Shown: positions 9,521 through 19,268, counted from the stretch's first letter. The stretch is DNA of 64,000 bases from Veillonella dispar (GCF_900637515.1 NZ_LR134375.1:537952-601951), one strand, 5' to 3'. Numbers and translations are program-made. The notes: generated by a model not told the origin, from the letters alone.

Positions 9521-10006
9521 ATGGAAATAGTACTTTATGAGCCAGAAATCCCTGGCAATACAGGAAATATAGCGCGTTTATGCGCAGCTAATCACATGAC
9601 CCTACATCTTATCAAACCACTTGGTTTTTCTATCGACGATAAGCACGTGAAACGAGCTGGTCTCGATTATTGGCATTTGGTAGATGTACAGGTACATGAA
9701 AATATTCAAGAGTTGTATGCGAAATATCCTGATCGCAGATATTTCTACGCTACTACAAAAGCAAAGCATACCCACTCCGAGGTAAAGTATGAAATCGGAG
9801 ATATGCTCGTATTCGGTCCTGAATCAAGAGGCTTGCCTGAAAGCTTATTAGAAGGTGTTGAAGAAACATGTATTCGCATACCAATGGTAGATGAGGCGCG
9901 TTCTCTAAACTTATCTAACGCAGTAGCCATTATTGCGTATGAAGCTATGCGCCAACTTGATTATCCAGATCTCAAGGCCGAAGGCAATTGGATTCAACCT
10001 AAATAA
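9521..10006 (+). CDS. trmL: tRNA (cytidine(34)-2'-O)-methyltransferase TrmL
   Basis: 161 residues, the length of single-domain SPOUT methyltransferases of the TrmL/CspR class. It starts with EPEIPGNTGNIARLC and has the C-terminal trefoil-knot motifs FGPESRGLPE and IPMVDEARSLNLSNAVAI that bind SAM. TrmL methylates the ribose of the wobble base in two tRNA-Leu isoacceptors. GGGGAACGAAA precedes the ATG. It follows moaC closely but is not functionally linked. Confidence 0.93.
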   Translation: MEIVLYEPEIPGNTGNIARLCAANHMTLHLIKPLGFSIDDKHVKRAGLDYWHLVDVQVHENIQELYAKYPDRRYFYATTKAKHTHSEVKYEIGDMLVFGPESRGLPESLLEGVEETCIRIPMVDEARSLNLSNAVAIIAYEAMRQLDYPDLKAEGNWIQPK

Positions 10007-10110
10007 ATATACTTTCACCATTGAGAGATATACAATAAATATGTGTTAGAAATCCTACCCAATCTACATGACAGGTAGTATTTCGACAGGTGTTGTTAGA
10101 GGAGGATATT

Positions 10111-10476
10111 ATGAACTACGATAAAGCTCATGATTTAGCTCACGCTATGCGTGAATCCGAAGAGTACAAAGAGTTAATGGCTGCTCAAGAAGCTTTGAAA
10201 GCTGATGCAGTAGCAGCGGCTTTGGTGCGCACATTTATGGCACAACAAATGCAATGGGAATACGCAAAGTTGTCTGGTGCACCAGAAGCTGATGAATTGC
10301 AAAAGAAACAAGAGGAAATGATGCCTCAAATTCAAGAAAATGCTGCAGCGGCTGCTTATTTACAAGCACAAATGCGTTGGAGCCAAATCTCTAATGATAT
10401 TTATAAAATCATTAGCGAACCAATCACTGAGGGGATGAAAGTGTTAGATCATGGCGAACAACAACCACAACATTGA
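10111..10476 (+). CDS. YlbF/YmcA-family regulator
   Basis: A 121-residue, highly helical protein rich in Ala, Gln and Glu, with the pattern of the DUF964/YlbF family (AHAMRESEEYKELMAAQEAL, later QMRWSQISNDIYKI). In Bacillus, YlbF-YmcA-YaaT assist RNase Y and affect competence, sporulation and biofilm; the role in diderm relatives is not established. GAGGAGG 5 nt before the ATG at 10111 decides the start over an upstream ATG at 10090. Its last 26 bases overlap murB, which implies translational coupling. Confidence 0.85.
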   Translation: MNYDKAHDLAHAMRESEEYKELMAAQEALKADAVAAALVRTFMAQQMQWEYAKLSGAPEADELQKKQEEMMPQIQENAAAAAYLQAQMRWSQISNDIYKIISEPITEGMKVLDHGEQQPQH

Positions 10477-11380
10477 GGCATTAAAAACTGCCTTATTAAA
10501 AGAATTACCAAGTACACGTGTACGAGAGCAGGAGTTGCTTTGCAATCATACGACATTTAAAATCGGTGGTCCTGCTGATTTATTTATTGAACCTACTACA
10601 ATGGCTGAGTTGAGCTTCACACTTCGCACCATTCATGAACTTAAAGTGCCTGTAACTGTTATCGGTTGCGGGTCCAATATTTTGGTGAAAGACGGTGGCA
10701 TCCGCGGCGCTGTTGTATCGGTTCGTCATATGACCCAAATCATGGATTGCAATGATAATGTATTATGCATTGGTTCTGGGTATATGTTAAAAGATGCGTC
10801 TGAATTTGCCTGGGAAAATGGTCTCTCTGGTCTTGAGTTTGCCATTGGTATTCCAGGAACATTGGGCGGTGCTGTATTTATGAATGCAGGTGCTTATGAC
10901 GGGGAAATGAGCCATGTAGTCACATCAGTACTAGCTGTAGATTTCGAGGGGAATATCAAGGAATATGATGCATCTCATTTAGATTTCGCATATCGTCATA
11001 GTGTATTCCACGATAATCATGAGGTTATTGGTGAAGTCGTTATGACCCTTAAACCAGGCGACAAGGATGCTATCAAGGCTCGCATGGATGAGCTCACAGA
11101 AAAGCGCGAATCTAAACAACCTTTAGAGTATGCTAGTGCAGGTTCAACCTTTAAGCGACCGCCAGGGTATTTTGCAGGTACTTTGATTGAACAAACAGGT
11201 CTTAAAGGGTTATCTGTTGGTGACGCACAAGTATCTCATAAGCATGCTGGTTTTGTTATTAACACTGGCAATGCTAAAGCTAAAGATGTACTTGATCTTA
11301 TTAAAGAAGTACAAAAACGCGTGTATGATCAACATGGTGTACATCTAGAACCAGAAGTACGTATGATTGGTGAAGATTAA
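10451..11380 (+). CDS. murB: UDP-N-acetylenolpyruvoylglucosamine reductase MurB
   Basis: 309 residues with the FAD-binding vanillyl-oxidase-type fold: GCGSNILVKDGG, IPGTLGGAVFMNAGAYDGEM and the active-site serine region ASAGSTFKRP, plus the C-terminal LEPEVRMIG with the catalytic Glu. It reduces the enolpyruvyl group in peptidoglycan precursor synthesis using NADPH. The SAGSTF form without the E. coli-type insertion indicates the type II enzyme. Its start lies inside ylbF and no strong ribosome binding site is visible, so coupling to ylbF translation is likely. Confidence 0.96.
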   Translation: MANNNHNIEALKTALLKELPSTRVREQELLCNHTTFKIGGPADLFIEPTTMAELSFTLRTIHELKVPVTVIGCGSNILVKDGGIRGAVVSVRHMTQIMDCNDNVLCIGSGYMLKDASEFAWENGLSGLEFAIGIPGTLGGAVFMNAGAYDGEMSHVVTSVLAVDFEGNIKEYDASHLDFAYRHSVFHDNHEVIGEVVMTLKPGDKDAIKARMDELTEKRESKQPLEYASAGSTFKRPPGYFAGTLIEQTGLKGLSVGDAQVSHKHAGFVINTGNAKAKDVLDLIKEVQKRVYDQHGVHLEPEVRMIGED

Positions 11381-11400
11381 TACAAACTAAATATTAATAC

Positions 11401-11466
11401 AAGATTTCTTATGTGACGTTCCTCTTATCTTATTTGAGGCAAGGTATCATAAGAAATCTTTTTTAA
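11401..11466 (+). terminator. Long-stem terminator after murB
   Basis: AAGATTTCTTATG (11401-11413) pairs with CATAAGAAATCTT (11448-11460), followed by T-rich sequence; a smaller hairpin CCTC...GAGG lies in the loop. The remainder of the gap to 11558 shows no gene. Confidence 0.75.
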
Positions 11467-11558
11467 TACCATATGCTTATGTAGCTAATTTGGCCTTAAG
11501 ATGACTCAAAAGTATAATCAAATGTAGAAATTGCAATGATTAGAAATCCTATACTTCT

Positions 11559-11588
11559 TTGACTTTTTTCTATAGACTACGTTATAAT
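11559..11588 (+). promoter_or_regulatory. Promoter of typA
   Basis: -35 TTGACT (11559-11564) and -10 TATAAT (11583-11588) are separated by 18 bp, close to the sigma-A consensus. It lies 94 bp upstream of the typA start. Confidence 0.78.
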
Positions 11589-11682
11589 TAAGTGTTGCCA
11601 ATTTTGGGAATATACCTACATAGCTACTTTCACAAGCGCTATGTGATATAGAATATACTGAAAGAATTAAAGGGAGGATCTT

Positions 11683-13494
11683 ATGATTCGCGAAAATCTT
11701 CGTAATGTAGCGATTATCGCCCACGTTGACCATGGTAAAACTACTTTGGTGGACGCGTTATTAAAACAAAGCCATGTGTTCCGTGAAAATGAAAAAGTAG
11801 CAGAACGCGTAATGGACTCCAACGACTTGGAACGTGAACGCGGTATTACTATTTTGTCTAAAAACACTGCTGTTATGCATGATGGCATTAAAATCAACAT
11901 CGTTGATACTCCAGGCCATGCTGACTTCGGCGGCGAAGTAGAACGTGTACTTAACATGGTTGACGGCGTATTGCTTCTCGTAGATGCTTACGAAGGTCCA
12001 ATGCCTCAAACTAAATACGTTTTGCGTAAAGCTTTAGAACAAAAGTTGAAACCAATCGTTGTTATCAACAAAATTGACCGTCCTGACCAACGCGTTAAAG
12101 AGGTTGAAGATGAAGTACTTGAATTGTTCATGGAACTTGAAGCTGATGATGACCAACTAGATTTCCCTGTAGTATACGCATCTGCTCGTGCTGGTGTGGC
12201 TAAAACTAACTGGGATGACGAAGCTGTAAATATGGAACCATTGTTTGAAACATTGATCGAAGAAATTCCTGCACCACAAGGTGATTTGGAAGGTCCTCTT
12301 CAATTCATGGTTACTACACTTGATTACGATAACTTCATCGGTAAAATCGCAGTAGGCCGTATCGTTCGCGGTAAAATGAAACCTAACCAACAAGTAGCTA
12401 TCATGACTGGTGAAAGCACTCGTAAAGCGAAAATCGGTCGTGTATATACATACAATGGCTTGAACCGTGTTGAAACTGACGAAGCTGAAATGGGTGATAT
12501 CATTGCGTTCGCTGGTATCGACGATATCAATATCGGCGAAACTGTAGCAGATGCTGAAAATCCTGAAGCATTACCATCCATCTCCATCGACGAACCAACA
12601 TTGTCCATGGTATTCTCCGTAAACAACTCTCCATTCGCTGGCCGCGAAGGTGAATTCGTTACATCCCGTCACTTACGTGATCGTTTGTTCCGCGAAGTAG
12701 AAACTAACGTTTCTATGAAGGTAGAAGAAACTGATTCTGCAGATGCTTTCAAAGTATCTGGCCGTGGCGAATTGCATTTGGCTGTATTAATTGAAACTAT
12801 GCGTCGTGAAGGCTATGAATTACAAGTAGGTAAACCTCGCGTAATTTTCAAAACTATTAACGACAAATTGTGCGAACCATTAGAAGCATTGACTATCGAC
12901 GTACCTCAAGAATTCATGGGTACTGTAATGGAAAATCTTGGTCAACGTAAAGCTGAATTGACTAACATGGTTGAGTTAGCTGGTTACCTTCGCATGGAAT
13001 TCGTAATTCCTGCACGTGGTTTGATCGGTTTCCGTGCACAATTCTTAACAGCTACAAAAGGTAATGGTATTATGAACCATGTATTCCATGGTTATGCACC
13101 ATACAAAGGCGAAATTCCTTCCCGTACACGCGGTGCCTTGGTAGCATTTGAAAATGGCGAAACTACTCCATATGGCTTGAACTCTGTTCAAGATCGCGGT
13201 ACATTGTTCGTTGGTCCTAACCAAGACGTGTACGCAGGCCAAGTTATTGGTGAAAACACTCGTGAACTTGATATGGATGTTAACCCATGTAAGAAAAAAC
13301 ACGTTACTAACATGCGTTCTAGCTCCTCTGATGAAGCAGTTCGCTTGACTCCACCTCGTATCTTCTCCTTGGAACAAGCTCTTGAGTGGATTAACGATGA
13401 CGAACTCGTTGAAGTAACACCTGAAAGTATTCGTATGCGTAAAACAATCCTTGATCGTAACGCACGTGCGAAAGCTGCTAAAAACAAAAAATAA
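11683..13494 (+). CDS. typA: Ribosome-associated translational GTPase TypA/BipA
   Basis: 603 residues, full length for BipA. G1 [10 protein letters not shown] is near residue 13, the switch region ERERGITI and G3 DTPGHADF follow, and G4 is NKIDRP. The middle and C terminus hold elongation-factor-like domains, ending in a Lys-rich tail. BipA binds the 70S ribosome at the A-site and assists 50S assembly, particularly under cold or stress. GGGAGGATCTT precedes the ATG. It is monocistronic, with its own promoter and the terminator at 13514. Codon use is strongly biased, typical for a highly expressed gene. Confidence 0.97.
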   Translation: MIRENLRNVAIIAHVDHGKTTLVDALLKQSHVFRENEKVAERVMDSNDLERERGITILSKNTAVMHDGIKINIVDTPGHADFGGEVERVLNMVDGVLLLVDAYEGPMPQTKYVLRKALEQKLKPIVVINKIDRPDQRVKEVEDEVLELFMELEADDDQLDFPVVYASARAGVAKTNWDDEAVNMEPLFETLIEEIPAPQGDLEGPLQFMVTTLDYDNFIGKIAVGRIVRGKMKPNQQVAIMTGESTRKAKIGRVYTYNGLNRVETDEAEMGDIIAFAGIDDINIGETVADAENPEALPSISIDEPTLSMVFSVNNSPFAGREGEFVTSRHLRDRLFREVETNVSMKVEETDSADAFKVSGRGELHLAVLIETMRREGYELQVGKPRVIFKTINDKLCEPLEALTIDVPQEFMGTVMENLGQRKAELTNMVELAGYLRMEFVIPARGLIGFRAQFLTATKGNGIMNHVFHGYAPYKGEIPSRTRGALVAFENGETTPYGLNSVQDRGTLFVGPNQDVYAGQVIGENTRELDMDVNPCKKKHVTNMRSSSSDEAVRLTPPRIFSLEQALEWINDDELVEVTPESIRMRKTILDRNARAKAAKNKK

Positions 13495-13513
13495 TATCCT
13501 TAGTGATATAAAA

Positions 13514-13543
13514 CGACGCTCCTATGGGGGCGTCTTTTTTGTT
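13514..13543 (+). terminator. Terminator of typA
   Basis: GACGCTCC and GGGGGCGTC form a stem with loop TAT, followed by TTTTTT. Confidence 0.85.
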
Positions 13544-13764
13544 GTCGAAATTATAAAATTTTTATAACATATTCCTATATATTATATCCTTATGAAAAGT
13601 TGATGATAATTTTATCATTAATGCTAGATTCGTATACAAATGGTTGTATATACTAACTCTGCATATTAACTAAGTTATAGGGGTATTGGTATATACGAAA
13701 CGTATGGAAGGCTGTATAATAATATCAAGTTTGTTGAAACAAGTTATTGATTATGGAGGTTCTT

Positions 13765-14487
13765 ATGAATAAGAAAATTCTAGCTTCTTTATTTGCTGTA
13801 GGTTTAGCTGCAGGCTGTGTATGCTCTTCTGTTGATGCACATGGTGTGTTCTTCGCTAACCGTACAGATGAAAAAGTACTTGTATTAGGTGAGGGTCCTG
13901 TAGATAATGCTTATAGTGCAGATATGGTAAAAAATATTACTGCATATGATGTACAAGGCAAACAAATTCCAGTACAAGTTGTGAAGCATGAAAAAAATAT
14001 AGCTATTGTTCCACCAGCAGATCTTGGTGTAACTGTAACTAATTTCGATTATGGCTACTGGACTAAGACTAAAGATGGTAAAACAATTCATAAACCAATC
14101 ACCGAAGTTCCTGGTGCGGTTAAGAGTACACATGCTATCAAATATGATGTTCATTACTGGAATGCACAAGCAAAACCATTTGTAGATAAGAATGCATTTA
14201 TTCAAATTGTACCTTCTGTTAATCCATTGACATTAAGAAAAGGTGATACCTATGAAATCCAAGTGTTTAAAGATGGTAAACCATATGCGAATGCACCTCT
14301 TATCAAAGATTTAGTAAATGATTTAACTGGTGAAGCTAAAGCCGATGAAAATGGTAAAGCTACTGTAGCTGTTACAGCAGATGGCTTAAATGTAGTAGGT
14401 GTTGAAGTTGCATTCCCTACACAAACTAAAGGGGAACAAAATAAATACTTTAGTGCATTGTCCTTCCTTATTTCTCCTGAAGAATAA
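13765..14487 (+). CDS. DUF4198-family exported protein (putative metal-uptake related)
   Basis: 240 residues. The N terminus MNKKILASLFAVGLAAGCVCSS is a signal peptide; a cleavage after VDA would leave AHGVFF-like start His-Gly at the mature N terminus, as in DUF4198/NikM-like periplasmic proteins, while AAGC could also act as a lipobox. The C-terminal half (PFVDKNAFIQIVPSVNPLTL, DGKPYANAPL) is a beta-sandwich with a carboxypeptidase-regulatory-like look. Homologues sit near nickel or cobalt transport genes; none is adjacent here. TGGAGG precedes the ATG at 13765, and a TATAAT is at 13715-13720. Confidence 0.8.
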   Translation: MNKKILASLFAVGLAAGCVCSSVDAHGVFFANRTDEKVLVLGEGPVDNAYSADMVKNITAYDVQGKQIPVQVVKHEKNIAIVPPADLGVTVTNFDYGYWTKTKDGKTIHKPITEVPGAVKSTHAIKYDVHYWNAQAKPFVDKNAFIQIVPSVNPLTLRKGDTYEIQVFKDGKPYANAPLIKDLVNDLTGEAKADENGKATVAVTADGLNVVGVEVAFPTQTKGEQNKYFSALSFLISPEE

Positions 14488-14530
14488 TAATTAGTAATTT
14501 TAGTACTTACCGAGTGTGTGAGTTAATAGA

Positions 14531-14563
14531 AGACCTCCTTAGTTGGACTAAGGGGGTCTTTTT
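14531..14563 (+). terminator. Terminator after the DUF4198 gene
   Basis: AGACCTCCTTAG pairs with CTAAGGGGGTCT, followed by TTTTT. Confidence 0.82.
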
Positions 14564-14640
14564 ATATTTTGAGCAAATAAAAATGTAAATGTGTTCTGTG
14601 AGGACGCTTACCTACAAGGTAAGTAAAAGGAGAGATTATT

Positions 14641-16887
14641 ATGAAGTTACATCGCCATTTATCCGCTGTGATGGCTGCTTTAGTTTTAACTGGTATATCT
14701 TATTCTGCGATAGCAACAGAAATTACTGTAACAAGCGATAAAGCAGAGGAGTTGCTGGGTTTAACAATGGGGTCACCAGTACAAACGCAACCTGAGGTTA
14801 AACACATAGAGGATACATTAACAGTTAATGTACATGGTAAAAGTTTAACAGAGGCTGGTAAAAGTAAGAATGTTACAGGTATTTATAATGGCTTTGGTTC
14901 ACAACTAACGGTAGATAAAGACCTTATTGTACGATTAAAGAATGATGCACCAGCATCGAAGCGAGAATTAGGTCATTATTATATGAGTGCAGTCTATGCT
15001 GGTTATGGCGGTAAGGTACCACGTCTAAGTAAAGATAACCCTGATCGAGACTATGGTGATACTAATATTCATGTGAAAGGTAATGTAGATATCGATGCTA
15101 TCGGCTCTGGTTTACAAGTCAATCAACGAGGTCATATCCTTGTTGATGGAGGCGGTAAGATTATCACTCATCCTGTAGAAACATCTGATACCTATTCTGT
15201 AGTAGCAGAAGAAGGGGATGTATATGTTAATGCAGGCGCTGATGGCAAACATCCAGGCACTCATGACTTGGTTGTTGTTGGTAATGTAGGCTTAATCGAT
15301 AAGGACTATGGTCGCGATCCAAACCATAATGAAGAACCGACGAATGTAGGTTTAGCTTTCACAACACCAAATTCTAGCCTCACAGGTGCTGTATTAAATG
15401 AATATGCTGAAAGCAATAAAAATCCTCATAATTCTGGTGCAGATATTTACTTACAAAATGGTGCTACTTGGAATAATGAGTGGATTGGTATAGAGCGCCC
15501 TACACCTAAAAAAGAACGTCCATCAGGGGATAATGCAGCATACCTATACAAGGGCAGTAAGGTTCGTAATTTTGTAGGTGGTGTTAACCCAACTGCAGTA
15601 GGTAACATTCATCCTATCGATGCGCGGCCTATAACAATTCAGAACTATAGCGGTTATGTGAATACTATTTATAAATCTGGTGTGCCGGCTAGTGATACAG
15701 GAAAAGGGCAAATCATCGTTGAACATGCGGCGGATAATAGCCATATTACAATGCAAGGCGACCATTCCGGTAATACCATCGACGATGCAAGCTACAAAAA
15801 GGATATTCAAGCATTAGCTGAGAAATTACAATACACAGGCAATGATAAGAAGCTTAGCACAACAGTTCAAATTAATGAAGGTGTTACTACACCTGGTGCT
15901 GTAGCAGACCTAGGGGCAGATCATTTTGATTCTCAAGGTCATCTCGTTGTAGATGATACAACAAAAGTTGTTCGTGCTAGTGAATCATCGCTCGTAGGTG
16001 GCACAAAATCTGCCCTTACTTCAACAGTTATGGCGTGGAAAAATAATACTAATAATTTACAACGTCGTTTAGGTGACCTTCGTCTAGCTAATACAGATAA
16101 AGGAGTATGGGCTAAATATATAGGTGGTAAATCTAAGATTACAGATGGTGCTGATGCACATATGACATACAATGGCGTACAAGTTGGTTACGACCATAAG
16201 GCAACTAATGGTTGGATTTTTGGTGGTGCTATTGATTACAGCACATCTAGCAACTCTTATGCCAACGGCAGTGGCGACGGTAAGCTTGGCGGTATAGCCT
16301 TATATGGTACAAAACAACATGAGGATGGTCGGTATATAGATATCATCGCTCGTGGGAATAGATTATCCAACGACTATAGCCTTAACTCAATTAGTGGCCA
16401 ACGTTTGAATGGTAACTACCATACATTTGGTACATCCTTGAGTGCTGAATATGGCAAACGTATTAAAAAACAAAATGGTTTCTATATCGACCCTAGTGTA
16501 GAATTTATTCTAGGGCGTTTAAATGGTGTATCCTATGATGCAACTATTGCAGGCGGCGGATCCATGCATGTGAAATCTGATGCTGTAAACTCTGCGGTAG
16601 GTAGACTTGGTATTGGTATTGGTAAAGAAACAGAAAAATCTAATATCTTTGCAAAACTAGCACTAGCTCATGAATTCTCTGGTAAGGTAAATACTACATA
16701 TTCTGCACCAGGTAATCCAACAGTACAAACAACTGTAGATTTAAAGGATACATGGCTTGATGCGGAAATCGGCGGTTCTTGGAGCGTTCGTCCTAGTACA
16801 TATCTATATGGTACATTCACTAAAAACTTTGGTGCTACTATAGATAATACATGGCGTATCGATGCAGGCGTTAGACATAACTTTTAA
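14641..16887 (+). CDS. Classical (type Va) autotransporter
   Basis: 748 residues. A signal peptide (about 1-26, ending SAIA) is followed by a passenger of about 450 residues, Gly/Asn/Asp-rich with short beta strands and no Cys. The C-terminal 270 residues, beginning about NNLQRRLGDLRLANTDKGVWAKYIGG, form the autotransporter beta-barrel domain; the last residue is Phe (AGVRHNF), as expected for BAM-dependent insertion. It is therefore a surface-exposed protein of an outer membrane; adhesin or enzyme function cannot be told. AAAGGAGAGATTATT precedes the ATG. Terminators on both sides make it monocistronic. Confidence 0.9.
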   Translation: MKLHRHLSAVMAALVLTGISYSAIATEITVTSDKAEELLGLTMGSPVQTQPEVKHIEDTLTVNVHGKSLTEAGKSKNVTGIYNGFGSQLTVDKDLIVRLKNDAPASKRELGHYYMSAVYAGYGGKVPRLSKDNPDRDYGDTNIHVKGNVDIDAIGSGLQVNQRGHILVDGGGKIITHPVETSDTYSVVAEEGDVYVNAGADGKHPGTHDLVVVGNVGLIDKDYGRDPNHNEEPTNVGLAFTTPNSSLTGAVLNEYAESNKNPHNSGADIYLQNGATWNNEWIGIERPTPKKERPSGDNAAYLYKGSKVRNFVGGVNPTAVGNIHPIDARPITIQNYSGYVNTIYKSGVPASDTGKGQIIVEHAADNSHITMQGDHSGNTIDDASYKKDIQALAEKLQYTGNDKKLSTTVQINEGVTTPGAVADLGADHFDSQGHLVVDDTTKVVRASESSLVGGTKSALTSTVMAWKNNTNNLQRRLGDLRLANTDKGVWAKYIGGKSKITDGADAHMTYNGVQVGYDHKATNGWIFGGAIDYSTSSNSYANGSGDGKLGGIALYGTKQHEDGRYIDIIARGNRLSNDYSLNSISGQRLNGNYHTFGTSLSAEYGKRIKKQNGFYIDPSVEFILGRLNGVSYDATIAGGGSMHVKSDAVNSAVGRLGIGIGKETEKSNIFAKLALAHEFSGKVNTTYSAPGNPTVQTTVDLKDTWLDAEIGGSWSVRPSTYLYGTFTKNFGATIDNTWRIDAGVRHNF

Positions 16888-16898
16888 TTAAATATATG

Positions 16899-16943
16899 AA
16901 AACTCTGTAGTAGCTTGAATTGAGTTGCTACAGAGTTTTTTTG
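16899..16943 (+). terminator. Terminator of the autotransporter gene
   Basis: AAACTCTGTAG.AGC pairs with GCTACAGAGTTT, followed by seven T. Confidence 0.85.
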
Positions 16944-17097
16944 TAAAAGTGTTTATGTGAATTATTCTTTATCGGCAAATAGACAATATTAACTGGCTTG
17001 CTGTGATAGGCAGACTTTAACAATTTTGTATTTCTATGATAGTATATAGAGGCTAGTTAATATGTAACTTCTTAAGTAAGAGTTAGGAGGATATAAT

Positions 17098-17733
17098 ATG
17101 AAAGTTTTAATCGTAAATGGTAGTAGTCATGTGAATGGCACAACAATGCAAGCTATAAAAGAAGTACAAAAGGTCTTTACTGAGGCAAATGTAGATACTG
17201 AAGTCATTCAACTTGGTAATAAGCCGATTCGAGATTGTATTCAATGCGGTTATTGTTTTGAACATGGTGAATGTGTATTTAAGGATGATGATGTAAATGC
17301 CTTTGTAGAAAAAGCGAAGGATGCAGATGGCTTTATCTTTGCAACACCTGTATATTATGCACATCCGAGTGGACGTATTTTATCCTTTTTAGATCGCGTA
17401 TTCTTTAGTGCAGAAAGTGTAAAGCCAAATCCATTTGCCTTTAAACCAGGTGCATCTATCGCCGTAGCTCGTCGCGGTGGTACAACGGCTTCCTTTGATG
17501 TACTTAATAAATACTTTGGTATTTCTCAAATGCCAATTGCAGGCTCTACATATTGGAATATTAGCCATGGTCTAGTAGCCGAAGATGCTAAGCAAGATGA
17601 AGAAGGTATGCAAACAATGCGCAACTTGGCTAGAAATATGGTTTGGATGATGCGTAGCTTTGCTGTAGCTAAGGAACAAGGTGTACCATATCCAGATACA
17701 GAGAAAAACGTATCTACGAACTTTGTACGTTAA
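17098..17733 (+). CDS. Flavodoxin-like NAD(P)H-dependent oxidoreductase with compact Cys motif
   Basis: 211 residues with the FMN-binding loop NGSSHVNGTT (residues 7-16) and the YYAHPSG region of the NADPH-dependent FMN reductase family. CIQCGYCFEHGEC fits the CX2CX2CX5C compact cysteine motif of iron-sulfur flavoproteins (Isf type), which bind a 4Fe-4S cluster and pass electrons to FMN. The natural substrate is unknown. GTTAGGAGGATATAAT precedes the ATG. A phosphatase gene follows after 36 bp and may be in the same transcript. Confidence 0.83.
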   Translation: MKVLIVNGSSHVNGTTMQAIKEVQKVFTEANVDTEVIQLGNKPIRDCIQCGYCFEHGECVFKDDDVNAFVEKAKDADGFIFATPVYYAHPSGRILSFLDRVFFSAESVKPNPFAFKPGASIAVARRGGTTASFDVLNKYFGISQMPIAGSTYWNISHGLVAEDAKQDEEGMQTMRNLARNMVWMMRSFAVAKEQGVPYPDTEKNVSTNFVR

Positions 17734-17769
17734 TACCTTAGCGCTTGGTTAGGTACTATAGGAGTTATG

Positions 17770-18228
17770 ATGGTTAAAATTTTATTCATTTGTCATGGTA
17801 ATATTTGTCGTTCAACGATGGCTGAGTTTTATATGAGGCATATCGTTGCGAAAGCTGGACTTAGCGATTCTATTTACGTTGAGTCTGCCGCCACATCTCG
17901 TGAGGAGATAGGAAACGACACCCATTATGGGACTAAGCAAAAACTAGATGAAATGGGTATTCCTTATACTCGTCGTAAGGCTCGTCAAGTAACTGTTGAT
18001 GACTATCACAACTTCGATTACCTCATTATTATGGATGAAAATAATGGACGTAATTTAAAACGAATTATTGGTGATGATTTAGATTCTAAGGTATTCAAGG
18101 CCATGTCTTTTGTTGGTGAAAGCCGAGATGTAAAGGATCCTTGGTATACGGGAAATTTTGATGAAACCTATGATGATGTCAGTCGTAGCTGTGATGCTCT
18201 ATTAGCGTTGATTAAAGAAAAAATATAA
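17770..18228 (+). CDS. Low-molecular-weight protein tyrosine phosphatase
   Basis: 152 residues. The N-terminal P-loop CHGNICRST (CX5R-S/T) is the catalytic signature, and the general-acid Asp lies in DPWYTGNF near residue 125. It hydrolyses phosphotyrosine or possibly phosphoarginine; the specificity residue after the Cys loop does not settle which. The ATG at 17770 has AGGAG 5 nt upstream; the preceding ATG at 17767 would be too close. It follows the flavoprotein gene. Confidence 0.93.
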   Translation: MVKILFICHGNICRSTMAEFYMRHIVAKAGLSDSIYVESAATSREEIGNDTHYGTKQKLDEMGIPYTRRKARQVTVDDYHNFDYLIIMDENNGRNLKRIIGDDLDSKVFKAMSFVGESRDVKDPWYTGNFDETYDDVSRSCDALLALIKEKI

Positions 18229-18233
18229 ATATA

Positions 18234-18324
18234 AAGACCTTACTATTAGATGATGTAGCAATAGTGATTGAGTTTAACTATAGTTATTCCAATCTTGAAT
18301 TGATTTAATAGTAAGGTCTTTTCT
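18234..18324 (+). terminator. Large inverted repeat after the phosphatase gene (terminator-like)
   Basis: AAGACCTTACTATTA (18234-18248) pairs perfectly with TAATAGTAAGGTCTT (18306-18320) across a 57-nt loop, followed by TTCT. It probably ends transcription, although the long loop is unusual. Confidence 0.5.
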
Positions 18325-18399
18325 ATATACAGACTATCTTGCTTTATACTTTATACTATCGAACCATAACGTAATATGGTATAATTTTTAGGTATTCAT

Positions 18400-18474
18400 G
18401 CGCCTATAGCTCAGGGGATAGAGCGCCGGTCTCCGGAACCGGGTGCGCAGGTTCGATTCCTGCTAGGCGCACCA
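18400..18474 (+). tRNA. tRNA-Arg (anticodon CCG)
   Basis: A full cloverleaf is visible: acceptor GCGCCTA/TAGGCGC, D stem GCTC/GAGC, anticodon stem CCGGT/ACCGG with loop CTCCGGA (anticodon CCG, reads CGG), T stem GCAGG/CCTGC with TTCGATT, and an encoded CCA. A terminator follows directly. Confidence 0.96.
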
Positions 18475-18480
18475 AATAAA

Positions 18481-18512
18481 AGGCTTCTCGAAATTTCGAG
18501 AAGCCTTTTTAT
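18481..18512 (+). terminator. Terminator after tRNA-Arg
   Basis: AGGCTTCTCGAAA pairs with TTTCGAGAAGCCT as a perfect 26-nt palindrome; TTTTT follows. Confidence 0.88.
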
Positions 18513-18557
18513 GTGTCTTTATTCTTTAGGTTGATGTATAGTTCAGAAAATTATATG

Positions 18558-18977
18558 TTAGCATCTATATTTAGTACAACGAATTCCTCGTGCTTGAAAT
18601 TCATTCATCAGTAAGTCTATTGATTTATCAATGATTTCTTCATTAGTTATATATACCATCTTTTTGTAATAGACAGTACCATCAAATTCTATCCAACGGC
18701 TTGTTTTACCATTTAGTTTACAAATTTGCATTCTGCCGGCCCAGCTACCCATACTACGGAATTGTTTTCCTTTAGAAAAACGTACCTCACGAATATCGCT
18801 AAATTTAAATGTTCTTCTTACTAAGCCAATGCCTATAGAGACTTGATCATCCTTAAAGTAAAGAAGTTTATAACGCTCTCCAGGAGGCATAGATCTGATT
18901 ATAGATAAGTTATAAGTAGCAAAAACTACAGCAATAGCGATCAATAGAAACATAAGGATTATCATATATTTTCCCAT
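18558..18977 (-). CDS. Hypothetical single-pass membrane protein
   Basis: 139 residues. One N-terminal membrane segment (about residues 5-22, MIILMFLLIAIAVVFATY) is followed by a soluble domain with alternating strands (KLLYFKDDQVSIGIGL, FKFSDIREVRFSKG, RWIEFDGTVYYKKM), reminiscent of a PH-like domain. No family is recognised with confidence. AGGAGGCTTTGAA lies just before the ATG, a good ribosome binding site. It stands alone between tRNA-Arg and a gene-poor stretch. Confidence 0.7.
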   Translation of the reverse strand: MGKYMIILMFLLIAIAVVFATYNLSIIRSMPPGERYKLLYFKDDQVSIGIGLVRRTFKFSDIREVRFSKGKQFRSMGSWAGRMQICKLNGKTSRWIEFDGTVYYKKMVYITNEEIIDKSIDLLMNEFQARGIRCTKYRC

Positions 18978-19063
18978 ACTTTCAAAGCCTCCTTTTCTTT
19001 ATTATAATAAATATAAATAATATATGAAACAGCTATATTAACTCTAGTAATAGGAGAGAAACG

Positions 19064-19263
19064 AATGGAAATACATGCACGAACTACTAAATGGAGTAAG
19101 GGTGTATATGTTGATTCCCACCATTGCTGTGTTTTTCGGGATTAAAAAGCCTTTACTCAAGAGGGAAACAAGAAAATTGTTAGAGAAGAAATTAGGGTCT
19201 ACGTGAAGCTTTCATTACTGGATCTGAACAGCTACGAAGTAATGAGCATATTGTTGATATAAA
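19064..19263 (+). pseudogene. Possible decayed small gene
   Basis: AGGAG lies about 10 nt before an ATG at 19064, but the frame stops after 26 codons at a TAA (19142) and then stays open in the same frame to 19263. Other frames hold plausible pieces: a 43-codon frame at 19074-19205 with a hydrophobic stretch, and an open stretch with REAFITGSEQLRSNEH just after. This mix suggests point and frameshift decay, but a functional small protein at 19074-19205 is not excluded. No family recognised. Confidence 0.35.
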
Positions 19264-19268
19264 TGATT

